Positions 39,101 to 45,659 of a stretch of DNA of 64,000 nucleotides are shown here, piece by piece. Made by a program: the position numbers and the translations under genes. This DNA comes from Collimonas fungivorans Ter331. GTDB lineage: Bacteria; Pseudomonadota; Gammaproteobacteria; Burkholderiales; Burkholderiaceae_D. Location: the NCBI RefSeq assembly GCF_000221045.1, contig NC_015856.1:1864686-1928685 (forward strand). Reading direction: 5' to 3'. The notes below the pieces were generated by a model. That model worked only from the letters and a program-made list of their open reading frames with translations, had not been told where the DNA came from and ran no database searches. Each line of letters begins with the position of its first letter. The first letter of the stretch is position 1.

Positions 39101-41355
39101 CAATCGAAAAAATCGAGAAACGCCAGAAAACCGAGATAGCCAAGACAAAAAAAAGCAAGGTCGGTTATCAAAACGAAGACAAGAGATCGGCGTTGCAAGG
39201 GATATTGGACCGAGGCGCCGAAAACATGGCGGCGATAAACGCCCCTGTCGCCAAGGAAAGCAGCAAAGAAGGAAGCAAGTTGACCGAGAGCGCCAAATTG
39301 GCCGCACGCATTCAGCAGCAATTAAGCGTTCTGCATCCTTTACATGACGGCAATGGCCGCATAAGCCGCGCTTATGCGTACCTGGTGCTGCGCAGGCAGG
39401 GTTTTGGCGATATTCCTTTGCCACTGTTTGACCAGGACCGGGATCAGTCGACCCCGGCAGATGAATGGGAAAACCAGTTTGCAGCCCAGGCAACAGGAGG
39501 CATCAAGAAAAAAGAGGGTGATTCAGGCCTGGTAGAAGAAATTCCAGCTATCGCTAGCGAAGCCGATGCCCTCAAATTCATGCAAGTTCACGCCGGCGAC
39601 AAGATGAAGGGGGCAATCGAGAGCGTCAATGCTGAACAGACCAAAATCAGCCTGGGCGGAGCCATCCAGATGGAAGACATGTGGCTGGTCGACGAGATGC
39701 TGAAGTATATCGGCCAGCGTCCGGAATGGCTTTCCAAGGAACTCAGGAAAGACATGGACGATTTGCGGAGAAAACGGGACAAGGAATCAACCACGAATAC
39801 GGATGTATTCAAGCAGGTACTGGCTTTAAAAAAACGGCTGGTGCTTGAAATAACGGAGAAAATGCGCACGGCGCCGGCGTCGTCAAAAGACGCAGGTGAA
39901 AAGCCGGCTACCGGGTCAGAATTGCTGACGCCGGATTCTGCTGGCAAGAAAAAAGATGATACAACCAGCAGCCAATCCCAGGGAGCAAAAGAAGGCTCCG
40001 GTTTTGTGCGAGGTTCGTTGCTGGCTAATGCGGATTTTATCGCGCGCCTGAACTTGCAGGAGCAAAGTGCGCGGGCCGCTGTAGCGCTGGGAGGGCAGGA
40101 TCAATTGGCGGACGCTGTTCTGGATCACTACGATGAGCGCAATCATGGCGTGCAGGCACATCTGATCGCCTATATGGTATTGAGGAACAGGCCGCACCCT
40201 GTTTATCCCCATATCTCGCAAAGCACTGCAAATATGCTGATGGCACTGGATGAAGTTCCAGCGGAGACGGTATATGCACGCCTGAAGAACGTCATTATTC
40301 CTCGCGCCCTCATGTTTTTCACATGGGAGGAAGACGTCGAGCAGGAAGAATTGCGCTGGGTGCAGAACAGCGGTCTAGGCGCGGGAGTATTGTGGCAAGA
40401 GGAAATGAATTACAGGACAAGGCTTGCGCGCGCCTGGGTAGAGCGCAATCCGGACTACGCAGCACGCGTCGACGCAGCACAGCGGACTATCGTGACAGAT
40501 GCATTAAATGCTGCAGAAAGAGCCCGGCTGCAAGGCGCGGCGATAGCGGCAATCAATCGCTCCTTTGCAGACGGTGCCCAGCTAACTGATGGCAACTGCC
40601 TGTTTGCTGCACTGGCGGCTCCGGACAATGTCAATCTGGAGAGCGCCAATGCGATTCGCGCCAATGTAGTCGCCGGTCTGCAGATGGCCGATGTGGTAAA
40701 CACGCCGCTTGACGAATTGCGGCAACTGGGCGGTGCCAGCGCCGCGGCGCGGCAGGCGCGGCTGGCGTATGACGCAATGCGCGCCCAAGGTATTTCGCTG
40801 GCGCTCTATCAGCAATACATGGGTGTAAGCGGCGTATGGGGCGGCGATCCTGAAATACGCGCCTGGACGCGATTGAATGCAGGGCAAACGATATATCTGC
40901 TCGAACCAGGCAATGCCTTGTTCAGGGGGATCAGTAATGCGGCGGGCATAGGTACTCGAACTGCGGATCAGGTTCTTGCGGCTGTGAACCTGGGAACCGC
41001 CATAGCCATACGCAATACAGGAGGTCATTACATCAGGCTGCTGCCGCGACCGCAGCCGCAGCAACAGGGAGGCCAGCCAGCATTGCCAGGCGGCTCGAGC
41101 GCGGGCGACGGCAAATCTGGCCCCAAGAGGAAACGAGAAAGCTCTCCCAAATCCAAATCGACAGGATCTGTTTCCGGAAGCAGCGAGGCCGATTCCAAGA
41201 AGAGGGAGCGCCCGCCCGGAAAAAAAGCCAATGCCGGCGGTCCAGCAAAAAAAGCCAAGAAGGACATGTTTGCGTGTCAGGAAAAAGGCTGCGACAAGGC
41301 ATATAGCACACAGGCAAACTTGACAAGGCACAAGCGCGCCAAGCATGTGAAATGA
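36184..41355 (+). CDS. Giant multidomain candidate effector: DUF4157, ADP-ribosyltransferase-like, Fic, OTU, NLS-like and C2H2 zinc finger
   Basis: 1723 residues from the ATG at 36184, chosen for AAGGGAG 8 bases upstream; the frame is open from 36085 without a well-placed ribosome site. Domains: DUF4157 (about 116-185) with H170-EAW-H174 and VVQQAQGRV; a possible ADP-ribosyltransferase (about 600-715) with R628, FS at 651-652 and Q684-R-E686; a Fic core H1051-PLHDGNGRIS-R1062; an OTU-type protease (about 1455-1620) with D1469-GN-C1472, WGG at 1552-1554 and H1615-Y; basic clusters PKRKR (1647-1651), KKR (1672-1674) and KKAKK (1689-1693); and a C2H2 finger C1698-x4-C1703-x12-H1716-x4-H1721. No signal peptide or membrane segment. 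DUF4157 is known at the N-terminus of cargo of extracellular contractile injection systems; the other domains modify eukaryotic proteins, and finger plus NLS point to a nucleus. No delivery or immunity gene is recognisable nearby. Its codons are more A/T-rich than its neighbours. Fic and finger are near certain, OTU and DUF4157 strong, the transferase tentative. Confidence 0.88.
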   Translation: MAVKPALEPAPAQSLVSPGQDVEHEAPASGDIFTMPFGNYSYAASPLRRRDDDDRDGAPRYGRNAEAASQRLPASRESPSLPLQQISNGIVQRAEKDIAGAALPQHLSVISNNTGLPDNLKFGIEDLSGLSLDNVKVHYNSPQPAQLDALAYTRGTEIHVAPGQERHLPHEAWHVVQQAQGRVAPTTAVHGVALNDELGLENEADRLGAALSTMPLVPARAAMHPFTALNTIPGNQAGPVQRVINFADKVETQYTKNTYLTKLWKAAQKTSPKISFDQVRQAWIEAEASDDEVDLPDNIDLAWQRIAPYGALGTVGLRPTLDDKAELAALNKAGSNIPMTERAGLDIHRKSVRSNAGVIFPAARVEDDDDGRKWDPRNPAEFEEKLPTVDYTTWDNLLDRQKRFLLENQSNLKVLNAALLAEVELGNSQLRAQAKVPPAKKQSKTYSDFIVALFSHLAVSTANPQQVAKDAGIADGGKYLSAVFNVRRGDPDKSIAAYKATEKTETTAEKSAITKGQPPIDWLNEAGLEELLREDAPFLRQRAAQVAHLRKNLDEFDILTKWASGGSNVQSHNSNMDSDVLATIATTADAKGKQSPIANISLLDSLLAKITPVKGTLYGAYPRNDSLRVGYLFSQGTPMSASEAAGGTVAFSKNTDGADRYKIYATGHNGIPISAVVPGVGQGQREILFRAGATFKVLSIEEGDFGANVTRQVTMVEQGAAISRQQADRRDDKAVQTSQEALLNRRDKWITKFSELEVDAETQAWFISNNTGDRIEGQADASFAFPYGKKTAQAWHDVITNDDINIWSVEGFTQIAARLLGNSPAEIKFIVAGEDPGSWGEALELPDKDKTALIENGLLVDDLYSIGGTLSRELFAQIAARAGAEFSDADNMFKLRLTAKQKQLITGRWKAIKENGSEKNGTDIYKISQVPGGKKSGKLLKADMEAAGQMKTLLMSLAGGTADGTQVPLSAAAIEKIEKRQKTEIAKTKKSKVGYQNEDKRSALQGILDRGAENMAAINAPVAKESSKEGSKLTESAKLAARIQQQLSVLHPLHDGNGRISRAYAYLVLRRQGFGDIPLPLFDQDRDQSTPADEWENQFAAQATGGIKKKEGDSGLVEEIPAIASEADALKFMQVHAGDKMKGAIESVNAEQTKISLGGAIQMEDMWLVDEMLKYIGQRPEWLSKELRKDMDDLRRKRDKESTTNTDVFKQVLALKKRLVLEITEKMRTAPASSKDAGEKPATGSELLTPDSAGKKKDDTTSSQSQGAKEGSGFVRGSLLANADFIARLNLQEQSARAAVALGGQDQLADAVLDHYDERNHGVQAHLIAYMVLRNRPHPVYPHISQSTANMLMALDEVPAETVYARLKNVIIPRALMFFTWEEDVEQEELRWVQNSGLGAGVLWQEEMNYRTRLARAWVERNPDYAARVDAAQRTIVTDALNAAERARLQGAAIAAINRSFADGAQLTDGNCLFAALAAPDNVNLESANAIRANVVAGLQMADVVNTPLDELRQLGGASAAARQARLAYDAMRAQGISLALYQQYMGVSGVWGGDPEIRAWTRLNAGQTIYLLEPGNALFRGISNAAGIGTRTADQVLAAVNLGTAIAIRNTGGHYIRLLPRPQPQQQGGQPALPGGSSAGDGKSGPKRKRESSPKSKSTGSVSGSSEADSKKRERPPGKKANAGGPAKKAKKDMFACQEKGCDKAYSTQANLTRHKRAKHVK

Positions 41356-41389
41356 CGATTCAAGTCGATCCGAAGGGTAATAGCTATGT

Positions 41390-41425
41390 ACGCGGCGGCA
41401 ACGTATGCTTTCGCTGCTGCCGCGT
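41390..41425. terminator. Hairpin between the effector gene and the convergent GH19 gene
   Basis: ACGCGGCGGCA (41390-41400) pairs with TGCTGCCGCGT (41415-41425) with one mismatch or wobble and a 14-base loop. No T-run on either side. Its place between converging genes suggests a weak bidirectional terminator. Confidence 0.35.
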
Positions 41426-41452
41426 GCTGCAATACCGTTCCCTTGACCCACG

Positions 41453-42103
41453 TTATTTGAGCGCAAGGATCTGCATCGCCTTGTCCCAATAATCCAGCCG
41501 CGATTGCAGGCCTACATTGCCGCCGTTGACGCGCTGGCAAATCTTGACGAAATCTTCCCTGGCATTGCCGTCAGGCTTGAGGTCGGCGAGTTCGTTGAGT
41601 CCCGTCGAGGCCCAATACCAGGCGGCCGAGCGGGCAGCGCCCGCCGGTTCCTGCAGCAGTTCCGGCTGCGCCAGCAAATCCAGTTCCAAGGCCTTTCCGC
41701 AGCGCTCGTAGTTGTCGCGCCCGGTCAGCTGGATCAGGCCGCGGCCCCGATATTTCCAGCCGTCGCCGCTGGCTTCGTCGCCGTTTCCGAGCCGGTCGGC
41801 GTAAATATTGTTGGCCAGTTTTTCCGGGTTGCTGGCATATTTCAACGCGCTGCCGTCAGTCGGAAAGCGCCGCGGCCATACCTGGCGCAGCCGCGCCGCC
41901 GAATAATTGAGATTCTCCGACAGGTATTTGAACTGCGCCGATTCGTGCAGGATTTGCGCCAGGAATGCCGCCTGGCGATGCGGCGTGCCAATCGACCATT
42001 CTGTGAACGCGGCGTTGATGGGATCGAGCCAAACGGTGACCCGGGGGTTGTCAGCTGCGGTGCCGAGCAGGCTGGCGAGCTGGTTTTGGGAGATGGCAGG
42101 CAT
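41453..42103 (-). CDS. GH19 family endolysin/chitinase-like enzyme
   Basis: 216 residues from the ATG at 42103, with GAGGAC just upstream; the longer frame has no ribosome site. AAFLAQILHESAQFKYLSENLNYSAARLRQVWPRRFP is the GH19 catalytic region with the proton-donor Glu in HES and the second Glu in SEN; YRGRGLIQLTGRDNYERCG and AWYWASTGLNELAD follow as in phage-type GH19 lysins. It may cleave peptidoglycan or chitin. It has no signal peptide, so export would need a holin, lysis or another route. It is convergent with the giant effector and lies just after the DUF2589 gene. Confidence 0.9.
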   Translation of the reverse strand: MPAISQNQLASLLGTAADNPRVTVWLDPINAAFTEWSIGTPHRQAAFLAQILHESAQFKYLSENLNYSAARLRQVWPRRFPTDGSALKYASNPEKLANNIYADRLGNGDEASGDGWKYRGRGLIQLTGRDNYERCGKALELDLLAQPELLQEPAGAARSAAWYWASTGLNELADLKPDGNAREDFVKICQRVNGGNVGLQSRLDYWDKAMQILALK

Positions 42104-42114
42104 AGTGTCCTCGG

Positions 42115-42154
42115 AAAGAAAAACAAGTAAATCCGTGCACAGATTCACTTGTTT
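42115..42154 (-). terminator. Hairpin with T-rich tail between DUF2589 and GH19 genes
   Basis: Read leftward, AAACAAGT-x-AATC pairs with GATT-x-ACTTGTTT around an 8-base loop and continues TTCTTTCC. It resembles an intrinsic terminator, but the GH19 start (42103) is so close that no promoter fits after it. GH19 expression must therefore come by read-through (attenuation) or from a promoter at or inside this element. Confidence 0.55.
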
Positions 42155-42170
42155 GATATCGCGTTGAATT

Positions 42171-42791
42171 TTATTGAGTGATGACTGGCTTGGTGCCGTT
42201 CGACTTCGGCTGGATCGACGATTGCAGGATATCCAGCACCCGTGCCAGGCCTTCCGGCATGCCGTTGTCTTCGGCCAGGACTTGCACATGGTATTTGGCG
42301 GAATTGTCGGAGGTACGGGTGTTTTCCTTGTGGGTCGCAACCGAACCTTCGACGTGCACCGTGGCGCTGAACATGCCCCAGCCGAATTTCATGTCGGCCG
42401 ACATCTTGGCCGAGGCGTCGGTCGATTCCTTGGACGCGAAAGAAGATTTCACTTCCATGTCGAAGGTGATATCCACCTTGGTGATCGACAGCGCCGGCAC
42501 CTTGACGATCGCCAGCAAAGGCACATCCAGGGAAACGCTTTCTTCAATCGTTTTGGTGGCGTCGGTCGGGTCGGCGATCGGACGGGTGAAGGCGAAGTGC
42601 GCCGTACGCGTTGCGCCTACGCCGTTCGGATCGCTTGCAGCCGGCGGCAGGAAGCCGATGTACTTGATGAAATTGGCAGTCGCATTCGCCAGCTTGATCT
42701 GGGCGTCGCAAGCGGCAGTCAACGGACTGCCGATCAGGTCGCCCATTGGCAAGCCCTTGAACTGGGAAGCCATATCGATGATTTCAGACAT
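42171..42791 (-). CDS. DUF2589 domain protein
   Basis: 206 residues from the ATG at 42791 (AGGAGT upstream). The N-terminus MASQFKGLPMGDLIGSPLTAACDAQIKLANATANFIKYIGF, the strands VSLDVPLLAIVKVPALSITKVDITFDMEV and the end YHVQVLAEDNGMPEGLARVLDILQSSI are DUF2589 features. It is soluble and rich in beta structure, with Ser/Ala/Lys-rich middle strands. The family's function is not known to me. It is separated by a strong terminator from a second DUF2589-like operon upstream. Confidence 0.82.
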   Translation of the reverse strand: MSEIIDMASQFKGLPMGDLIGSPLTAACDAQIKLANATANFIKYIGFLPPAASDPNGVGATRTAHFAFTRPIADPTDATKTIEESVSLDVPLLAIVKVPALSITKVDITFDMEVKSSFASKESTDASAKMSADMKFGWGMFSATVHVEGSVATHKENTRTSDNSAKYHVQVLAEDNGMPEGLARVLDILQSSIQPKSNGTKPVITQ

Positions 42792-43005
42792 TGTTTTACT
42801 CCTAGAGAAATGACCCAAGCGGGTCGGGAAAAGCCATGCCGCACAAGTGCCGCATGGCGCCGAGTCGCGCATGGCGCGCTCGGTACAATCTTAGGATTGG
42901 CAAACAATGGCTTCGTGACATTTCCTGTCGCATCGCTTTTTGTCGGAGCGCGGAAAAATTGGAAAGAGAGGCAAGCCAAAAAAAACAATTCGGATATTTT
43001 TTTGC

Positions 43006-43033
43006 AAAAAAAATGACGGGATGACCCGTCATT
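43006..43033 (-). terminator. Rho-independent terminator of the leftward 44438-43089 operon
   Basis: Read leftward: AATGACGGG, TCAT loop, CCCGTCATT, a perfect 9-bp stem, continuing into an unbroken run of eight T counting the last stem bases (43013-43006). It lies 56 bases after the stop of the last gene. The rest of the 42792-43088 gap shows no gene. Confidence 0.9.
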
Positions 43034-43088
43034 CGATAACCGTTCTGCAGATGAAAAATCAAATTCAGGCAATGATCCGCAACAGGAT

Positions 43089-43628
43089 TTACTTGGTTTT
43101 GCGGAACCAGGATTTGCGCCACGTTTCCAGCAATGAACGCCACCTGGGAGCGCCTGGCATCAGGCTGGCAAATGTGGATTGCTGCTTCTCTGTCAGCAGG
43201 AGTATCCAGTTGCGGCTGCTGCGTTTCGGCCGCGGCGACGTGCCTGGACCAAGCAGCAGGTGGGCGCCGTCTTTGGCGACGTGAATTTCAAGATGTTTCA
43301 AGACATGGGGATGGCGCATTTTCTGCCACCAGCTCGGCGCCTGGAGCATGAGCACCGTTTGCGATTCCTTGCCGAATTTCCTGGCCGTCAGGTAGCAGGG
43401 GATGCTGAAGTCAAGCTCCTGCAAGCGATACCCGTGATTCCGGTGGAATGCGCTGTAGGGAATGGCTTGCAAGCCGTATGTCGCCTGGTGCGGCAAGCGG
43501 TACGAAAATACCCCCGTTGCATCTGCGCCTTTCTGTTCGGAGATGGCGGACAGGTCGCTGTTGGCTTGTTCGTAGACACGCTGGAGTTCCTCGCAAAATC
43601 CGTCGAGCGGCACGGTGATGGCTGTCAT
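43089..43628 (-). CDS. Protein of unknown function, third gene of the DUF2589-like operon
   Basis: 179 residues, soluble, with a basic C-terminus (RPKRSSRNWILLL ... RWRSLLETWRKSWFRKTK). The middle reads QATYGLQAIPYSAFHRNHGYRLQELDFSIPCYL. I do not recognise a family. It starts 2 bp after the preceding gene and has no strong ribosome site of its own, so coupling is likely. The basic tail could contact nucleic acid or membrane, but that is a guess. Confidence 0.72.
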   Translation of the reverse strand: MTAITVPLDGFCEELQRVYEQANSDLSAISEQKGADATGVFSYRLPHQATYGLQAIPYSAFHRNHGYRLQELDFSIPCYLTARKFGKESQTVLMLQAPSWWQKMRHPHVLKHLEIHVAKDGAHLLLGPGTSPRPKRSSRNWILLLTEKQQSTFASLMPGAPRWRSLLETWRKSWFRKTK

Positions 43629-43630
43629 GG

Positions 43631-43897
43631 CTAGTCCAGGTGCAGCGGCTTGCGCGCAAAACCAAGGTGGTACACCGCGTATTGCAGCACCACCTGGTGT
43701 TCGCCGATGTTATACAGGCCAAAGCATTTTTCCACATTGAGGATGAATCCGCGCGGTGTTCCGCTCAGGCAGCGGTTCACCAGGTCCATGGCCTCCTGGA
43801 CCTCGGCCTCGGTGCGGATGTTTTGCGGGTTGTCATTGCCAACCACGATACGTTTGATAAAACGCATTTCAGTTAAACGAAAGCGATCCATACTCAC
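43631..43897 (-). CDS. Small protein of unknown function, second gene of the DUF2589-like operon
   Basis: 88 residues from a GTG at 43897 with AAGGAG six bases upstream; an ATG six bases later (43891) is possible. The sequence (FIKRIVVGNDNPQNIRTEAEVQEAMDLVNRCL ... GFILNVEKCFGLYNIGEHQVVLQYAVYHLGF) predicts an alpha/beta fold with no motif I know. Its tight packing between the two flanking genes suggests that the three products act together. Confidence 0.72.
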   Translation of the reverse strand: MSMDRFRLTEMRFIKRIVVGNDNPQNIRTEAEVQEAMDLVNRCLSGTPRGFILNVEKCFGLYNIGEHQVVLQYAVYHLGFARKPLHLD

Positions 43898-43916
43898 GTT
43901 GCGCTCCTTTTCTTGA

Positions 43917-44438
43917 TTAGTCCTGCACCAGTCCGGTTGGACCCTGTTCCTTCACCACGTCATTGAGCAGGCGCGCCAGCCCGTCTGTCTTTTCCGTGGC
44001 CTGCAGTTTCAGCTTGATGTGCGCGATATTCCTGTCCCTGGCGCCGTTATTGGCGCTGGCAGGGCTGACCATGAGCCCGGCTTTCCTGGTCGCCGGAGCG
44101 GCGGCGCCGGTCTGGCTCATGATCGATTCGTTGTGGCCGCTGCGTTCATGTTCCTCAAACGAACCCAGTTCCATGTCCATATCGATCTCCGCCTCGCCGA
44201 TGATGAGCGAGCTGTGCGGCACCAGCGACAGCAGCGGCAAGCGGTAATGCAGCATGTCGCCCGGCTTGGCGGTGCTGTGTATGGCCGGCAGTTTGAGCTC
44301 GATGGTGGTGGGCTGCTTATCTTCGGTAAAGAAAGAGGCGATGTTCGCTACCTGCGCTTTTTCCACCATGTGTTGCGCATTCATGATGGATCCGGCGATT
44401 GCAAGCACCATATCTTCCAGGCTGGTCAAGTTGGCCAT
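43917..44438 (-). CDS. DUF2589-like protein, first gene of a three-gene operon
   Basis: 173 residues, ATG at 44438 with GGAG upstream. The plan parallels DUF2589: an N-terminal helix (LEDMVLAIAGSIMNAQHMVEKAQVA), strands YRLPLLSLVPHSSLIIGEAEIDMDMELG, and a C-terminal IKLKLQATEKTDGLARLLNDVVKEQG matching the GMxRxLDIL end of DUF2589. It is shorter than the 42171-42791 protein. Membership is inferred from these matches. It is divergent from a secreted protein gene across 276 bp that hold nothing I can identify. Confidence 0.65.
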   Translation of the reverse strand: MANLTSLEDMVLAIAGSIMNAQHMVEKAQVANIASFFTEDKQPTTIELKLPAIHSTAKPGDMLHYRLPLLSLVPHSSLIIGEAEIDMDMELGSFEEHERSGHNESIMSQTGAAAPATRKAGLMVSPASANNGARDRNIAHIKLKLQATEKTDGLARLLNDVVKEQGPTGLVQD

Positions 44439-44714
44439 GGTTACTCCAGTTTTGTTTGAGGGATGTGAATCGGCGGCGACTCCGTTCTGCCGGGTTCAGA
44501 CGCAAGCATACGAATCGGCGCGATTTCCCTCCTAACCATTTCTGACCATTTCTCCTGCCTTGCCTGACTCGCCTGCTCGCCTTACTCAAGCCGCGAGCAG
44601 ATTTGGTCAGGGACGCCGCGGTTTCCTCCCTTAGCCTGTGAAGCATGACGCCGCCTCTCCTGTGTCAACCAGCGGCGTCATCGGTTTTTCCATCAACTTG
44701 AAAGGGATATCCCC

Positions 44715-45575
44715 ATGAAACCAGCATCAGGAAATCGCACCGTCAGGGTGCTGCAGCAATGGCTGTTCGCGGTATTTCTCATGCTTGCAGGCGCATCTTC
44801 ATTTGCGGCCGGAAAAACTAGCGGCCTGATCGAGCTTCCGATTGCGGCGCGTCCGGACATTCCCACTGCGATCACCTGGTCGGCGGAACTGCTCAACGCC
44901 GCCGATACCGCGCTGGCGGCGAAGAATCCGCCAGCTGCGGCCGTGCCTAACGGACTTAACTGGGTCAGGACGAATTTCTCCCGGCATCACATCATTCCAC
45001 AGCAGTACTTACAGGCGCTGGTCGCCATCACCCAGGCGCCGGACAGCGACATAGCCGATGCCGATGTCGGCAAGGTCGCCTTGAGAAAGGCGCTCGGGAA
45101 AATCCGCTATCCAAGCGCTGCCCCGTTGCTGACGGGGGTGGTGTGGGCGCCGGTCAATCTGTTTGAAGGCCCGGTGGGATTCTTGCGCAGCGACGAGCCC
45201 GGCAATGATTTTGAGCTCAACAAGCCGCGCAGCTTCGATGAAAAACGCTGGGATGCATTGAGGAACGTGGTGCATGTGATGACCGTCCTCGAGTTCAGCA
45301 ACGAAGGCAGCAAATTCACCGTGTCGGCGCAGACCCTGAATGCAAGGGGCGGCCTGGCCAGGTTGACGGAGGCGGTGGTGGCGCTGGCCAAATATACGGA
45401 TGACAACCGGGTTGCGATCCATCGTTTTTCCAATACCGACTGGATCGACGGCCGCAGCCTGGCTGCCATCAACCTGCAGGACCTGGTGGGATATTCCAGC
45501 AGCCTGATAGTCACTGATTCGCTGGTGGCCAGCAAGAAAAATGCCTACCGCCTGAAACTCAAGGCTGACCGCTGA
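44715..45575 (+). CDS. Secreted protein with an HHIIP motif, function unknown
   Basis: 286 residues with a signal peptide (basic start, hydrophobic WLFAVFLMLAGASSFAA, cleavage near AAGK). AAAGGGA precedes the ATG. The mature part includes NFSRHHIIPQQYLQALVAI, which resembles the first histidine strand of HNH/LHH-type nucleases and toxins, but no further HNH residues are evident. The remainder (LLTGVVWAPVNLFEGPVGFLRSD, LNARGGLARLTEAVVALAKY) is unfamiliar. Periplasmic or secreted; a nuclease role is speculation. Confidence 0.7.
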   Translation: MKPASGNRTVRVLQQWLFAVFLMLAGASSFAAGKTSGLIELPIAARPDIPTAITWSAELLNAADTALAAKNPPAAAVPNGLNWVRTNFSRHHIIPQQYLQALVAITQAPDSDIADADVGKVALRKALGKIRYPSAAPLLTGVVWAPVNLFEGPVGFLRSDEPGNDFELNKPRSFDEKRWDALRNVVHVMTVLEFSNEGSKFTVSAQTLNARGGLARLTEAVVALAKYTDDNRVAIHRFSNTDWIDGRSLAAINLQDLVGYSSSLIVTDSLVASKKNAYRLKLKADR

Positions 45576-45659
45576 TTTCAATAAGCCGCGGCGCACAGGA
45601 GCGTTTAGCTTTTGTGCGCCTGTCCATGTGTTGTCCGTAGTCCTGCGCGGATTCCATCT

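Noticed and set aside
41453..42103. GH19 gene as part of a prophage
   Set aside because: No capsid, tail, holin or replication gene lies nearby, so a prophage is not supported even though the lysin is phage-like.
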